From: JANOQP01 sp044227705
GTDB taxonomy: Bacteria > Bacteroidota > Bacteroidia > Chitinophagales > Saprospiraceae
Assembly (NCBI GenBank): GCA_044227705.1
Contig: JBGAWE010000235.1
Coordinates: 1 to 6,837 of the forward strand
Length of the DNA stretch: 6,837 bases
Direction of reading: 5' to 3'
In this document: one piece after another, positions 4,296 to 6,837 of the stretch
How the letters are laid out: each line of letters begins with the position of its first letter
Numbering within the stretch: the stretch's first letter is position 1
Made by a program: the position numbers and the translations under genes
The notes under the pieces: model-generated
Told to the model about the DNA's origin: nothing
Databases searched by the model: none
Seen by the model: only the letters and a program-made list of their open reading frames with translations

Positions 4296-6836
4296 ATGCG
4301 ATTCCTCTACATCGCTGCTTTCAGCCTCTTCCTCCCCATTCAAGTAGAATCCCAAATCAAACTGGCCGCCCCCAAGAAGAAGGCCGACTATCCACTTTAC
4401 ATCTCGGCGGCCGAGCGGCGGCAGGAGGTCTTCCCGTCCAGCAACCATCAGGTCGTCTATTTTGAAAAGCTCGAGGTGGGGGAGAAGTACGTCTTCACCC
4501 TCCCAAGGCTGGAGGATTTCGGCGACTGCCCGCCGAAGCTCACGACTTTCGACCCGCTTTTGAACCTGAAAGAGACGGCCGACGGAGGCGCGTGGGAGTT
4601 CACGCCGCAGACCGAGAAGGTGCGCGTCCAGCTCGAATACTGTCCGCAGAACCCGCTCCCGAAAAGCCATTGGGTCAGCCTCACGAAACCCGACGAGGTG
4701 CCGAAACCGGGCAGTTTCGCAGAAATGATGGCCCTTTTGCAAGTGCAGGGCGGTTTCACGGCGACGCAACTGGCCAAGGACGTGCTCATCGGCGGTGATT
4801 GCTTCGAGGTGACGAACGCCACGATTTTCGGCCAAGCCGTTCAATACGGCAAGTTCACCCAGGGCCAGACGAGCCTCGGTTTTGACGAGGGCGTCATCCT
4901 CGCCACCGGACCTCGTACCGTCGCGCCGGGGCCGAACAACTCGGAGAGCGCAGGCTCGAACACCGGGGGGCAGACGGCGGATGCCGACCTCACGGCCCTT
5001 TCCGGCGGCGGGCAGATTTGGAACAAGTGCGTCCTCGAGTTCGATTTCAAGCCGACGCTCAACCCGCTCTCTTTTGATTTCGTCTTTGCCTCGGAGGAGT
5101 ACTGTGAGTTTGTCAACACTACGTTCAACGACCGGTTCGGTTTTTTCATCAGCGGGCCGGGCATCAACGGAACGTTCTCCAACAACTCTGTCAACATCGC
5201 GCTTGTGCCGTCGACGACGACTTATGTCGGCATCAACACGGTGAACCACCTGATGAACACCTCCTATTTCCACAACAACCACGCGACAACGCCAAACAAC
5301 TGCAACCCTTCGCCGGTCAACCCCGCGACGGCGGCGGAGGTGCAGTACGACGGCTACACGACCGTCCTGACGGCCAACCTGCCGCCGATGACGCTCTGCT
5401 CTACCTATCATATCAAGCTCAAAATCGCGGACGTCGGCGACGGGATTTATGACAGCGCGGTCTTCCTGAAAGGCGGCTCCTTCGGTTCCGGCGTCAAAAG
5501 CGACGCGGCCCCGCAGGTCAACGGCATCACCGGCAATGACACGGCGACCGAGGGGTGCGACGACGCAGCCTTCGTCTTCACGGAAATCAACCCAGACGGC
5601 GAGGCATTCACCATCAACTACACCATCAGCGGAACGGCCACGAGCGGCACCGACTACGTCCCCATCCCAGGCAGCGTGACCATCCCGGCGGGGCAGACGA
5701 CTTTCACGTTGCCCGTCGGAATCGTGCTCGACAACATCGCTGAGCCGGTCGAGACCATCATTTTGACATTGACGCAGGCCTGTTCGTGCGTCGAGCGGAC
5801 TTGCACTTTGAAAATCAAGGACCAAGTGATTCTCAACGTGGCCCTCCCGCCGCAGACGATTTGCAACGGTGGCTCGGCCACGCTCACCGCCAGCCCGTCG
5901 GGCGGCCTCGCGCCGTACACCTACGTCTGGGACACAGGCGAGACGACGCAGAGCATCACCGTCTCGCCGACGGTGAACACGACTTATTCGGTAACGGTCT
6001 CCGACGATTGCGGGCAGACAAAGGTCAAAACCGTCGACGTGACCGTCGCGCCCGTGCCCGATGCGAGCATCGCCGGTGGCGTGACGGCCTGCACCCCGAA
6101 CGCGGTGCCGTTCTCGATTCCGTTGGTTTACAACGGAGGCCTGCCCGCGACGCTCGTCTATTCGGTCGATGGAAGCCCGGTGACAGTGACGGTCAACGCT
6201 ATGCCTTTCACCCTGACGGGGACGGCGACGAACTCGGTTTCGCTCACCTCTATAACCTCGGGCGGGTGCCCGGGGACGGTCAGCGGGAGCTTCACCGTGA
6301 CCCATGCGCCCATCACGGCCTCGGCCGTGCCGACCCAAATCCCGTGCAACGGCGGGGCGAACGGCTCGATTTCCGTAACGACGACCGGCATCCCGACGGT
6401 CAACTACGCCTGGAACCCAGCCAGTCTCGGCAACACGGACAACCCGCAGAACCTTGCCCCTGGTACTTACACCGTCACCGTCACCGATGGCAACAACTGT
6501 ACAGCGACCGCCTCGGCGACCATCACGCAGCCGCCCGCTGTCACCCTCGCCATCTCGGGAATCGCTCCTGCCACCTGCACGAACCCGACCGGCGGCACAG
6601 CCACCGCGACAGCCGGGGGAGGCACACCTGGTTTCACATACAACTGGTCGGACGGAACGACCAACCAGACCATCAACGCAGGGCCCGGCAGCTACACCGT
6701 CACCGCGACCGACGCAAACGGCTGCACAAAGACTGCCACCGTCACCATCCCCTCGAACATGGCGCCGCCGACGGCCGTGGCCAACGCGCCGAACCCCATA
6801 ACTTGTTCAAACACAACGGTTTCCATCAACGGAAAC
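4296..6836 (+). CDS. Large secreted choice-of-anchor L / Calx-beta-like / SprB-repeat adhesin-like protein (3' end cut by window)
   Basis: The frame is open for 847 codons from ATG to the right edge. Residues 1-19 are a signal peptide (MRFLYIAAFSLFLPIQVES, likely cleaved before Q20). Residues about 21-149 form an unrecognised, probably beta-rich region with cysteines C78 and C116. Residues about 150-397 are a choice-of-anchor L domain: QLAKDVLIGG, FDEGVILATG, the hallmark FDFVFASEEYCEFV, FNDRFGFFISGPG and DGIYDSAVFLKGGSF. Residues about 412-510 resemble a Calx-beta domain (GTATSGTDYVPIPGSVTIPA). Two Ig/PKD-like domains follow (about 511-585 and 586-670), then two SprB-type repeats (about 683-747 and 760-818) and the start of another Ig-like module at about 827. 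Proteins of this build are exported across the outer membrane, usually by type IX secretion with a C-terminal sorting domain, and act in surface adhesion or gliding. That C-terminus lies outside the window, so the export route is inference. The start gives a clean signal peptide; no SD is seen. Confidence 0.9.
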   Translation, partial: MRFLYIAAFSLFLPIQVESQIKLAAPKKKADYPLYISAAERRQEVFPSSNHQVVYFEKLEVGEKYVFTLPRLEDFGDCPPKLTTFDPLLNLKETADGGAWEFTPQTEKVRVQLEYCPQNPLPKSHWVSLTKPDEVPKPGSFAEMMALLQVQGGFTATQLAKDVLIGGDCFEVTNATIFGQAVQYGKFTQGQTSLGFDEGVILATGPRTVAPGPNNSESAGSNTGGQTADADLTALSGGGQIWNKCVLEFDFKPTLNPLSFDFVFASEEYCEFVNTTFNDRFGFFISGPGINGTFSNNSVNIALVPSTTTYVGINTVNHLMNTSYFHNNHATTPNNCNPSPVNPATAAEVQYDGYTTVLTANLPPMTLCSTYHIKLKIADVGDGIYDSAVFLKGGSFGSGVKSDAAPQVNGITGNDTATEGCDDAAFVFTEINPDGEAFTINYTISGTATSGTDYVPIPGSVTIPAGQTTFTLPVGIVLDNIAEPVETIILTLTQACSCVERTCTLKIKDQVILNVALPPQTICNGGSATLTASPSGGLAPYTYVWDTGETTQSITVSPTVNTTYSVTVSDDCGQTKVKTVDVTVAPVPDASIAGGVTACTPNAVPFSIPLVYNGGLPATLVYSVDGSPVTVTVNAMPFTLTGTATNSVSLTSITSGGCPGTVSGSFTVTHAPITASAVPTQIPCNGGANGSISVTTTGIPTVNYAWNPASLGNTDNPQNLAPGTYTVTVTDGNNCTATASATITQPPAVTLAISGIAPATCTNPTGGTATATAGGGTPGFTYNWSDGTTNQTINAGPGSYTVTATDANGCTKTATVTIPSNMAPPTAVANAPNPITCSNTTVSINGN
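6342..6749 (+). repeat. Two tandem SprB-type protein repeats encoded in the adhesin gene
   Basis: Residues about 683-747 and 760-818 of the adhesin share the SprB repeat pattern: a cysteine near the start (PCNGGANGSISV; TCTNPTGGTATA), a YxW core (NYAWNP; TYNWSD), then the near-identical closing motif GTYTVTVTDGNNC versus GSYTVTATDANGC followed by a TATI/TVTI strand. The DNA copies have diverged, so this is an old domain duplication rather than a recent tandem repeat. More copies may lie beyond the right edge. Confidence 0.8.
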
Positions 6837-6837
6837 G

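Noticed and set aside
4143..6338. Very long minus-strand open frame (731 codons) opposite the adhesin gene
   Set aside because: The translation is Arg/Asp/Val/Gly-rich low-complexity with no domain. The plus strand encodes a coherent signal peptide and known domains across the same DNA. The open antisense frame follows from GC-rich third positions.

Overview
The window most likely comes from a GC-rich member of the Bacteroidota, probably Saprospiria-like. Four things suggest this: a huge secreted protein combining a choice-of-anchor L domain with SprB-type repeats (typical gliding/type IX secretion cargo), a five-helix HemJ, a short-form homogentisate dioxygenase, and start codons without Shine-Dalgarno sequences but with TAnnTTTG-like (here TAnnTTCG) hexamer-type promoter elements upstream. 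The family-level placement is inference from these features only.

Layout, left to right. (1) 2-1651, minus strand: the first 550 residues of a membrane-anchored LTA-synthase-family sulfatase/phosphoglycerol-transferase-like enzyme; its C-terminus runs off the left edge. (2) 1652-1886: a divergent intergenic region with a G-rich tandem repeat that fits a G-quadruplex pattern, a second 22-bp tandem repeat, and candidate promoters for both flanking genes. (3) 1887-2294, plus strand: a stand-alone receiver-domain protein in which the phosphoacceptor aspartate is asparagine. (4) 2298-4013, minus strand: a two-gene operon, hmgA (homogentisate 1,2-dioxygenase, tyrosine/phenylalanine catabolism) followed 15 nt later by hemJ (protoporphyrinogen IX oxidase, haem synthesis). 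The receiver gene and hemJ converge with only 3 nt between their stop codons. (5) 4014-4295: divergent intergenic region carrying the hmgA promoter candidate and a leader hairpin. (6) 4296-6836, plus strand: the first 847 residues of a secreted multidomain adhesin-like protein, open to the right edge.

The genes do not form one pathway. hmgA and hemJ are the only clear transcriptional unit, and they serve different metabolic routes. The sulfatase and the adhesin are both cell-envelope or surface proteins. No RNA genes, CRISPR arrays, insertion sequences or prophage genes are visible. I see no convincing new multi-gene system; the most notable items are the pseudo-receiver and the G-rich repeat placed directly against the sulfatase promoter.
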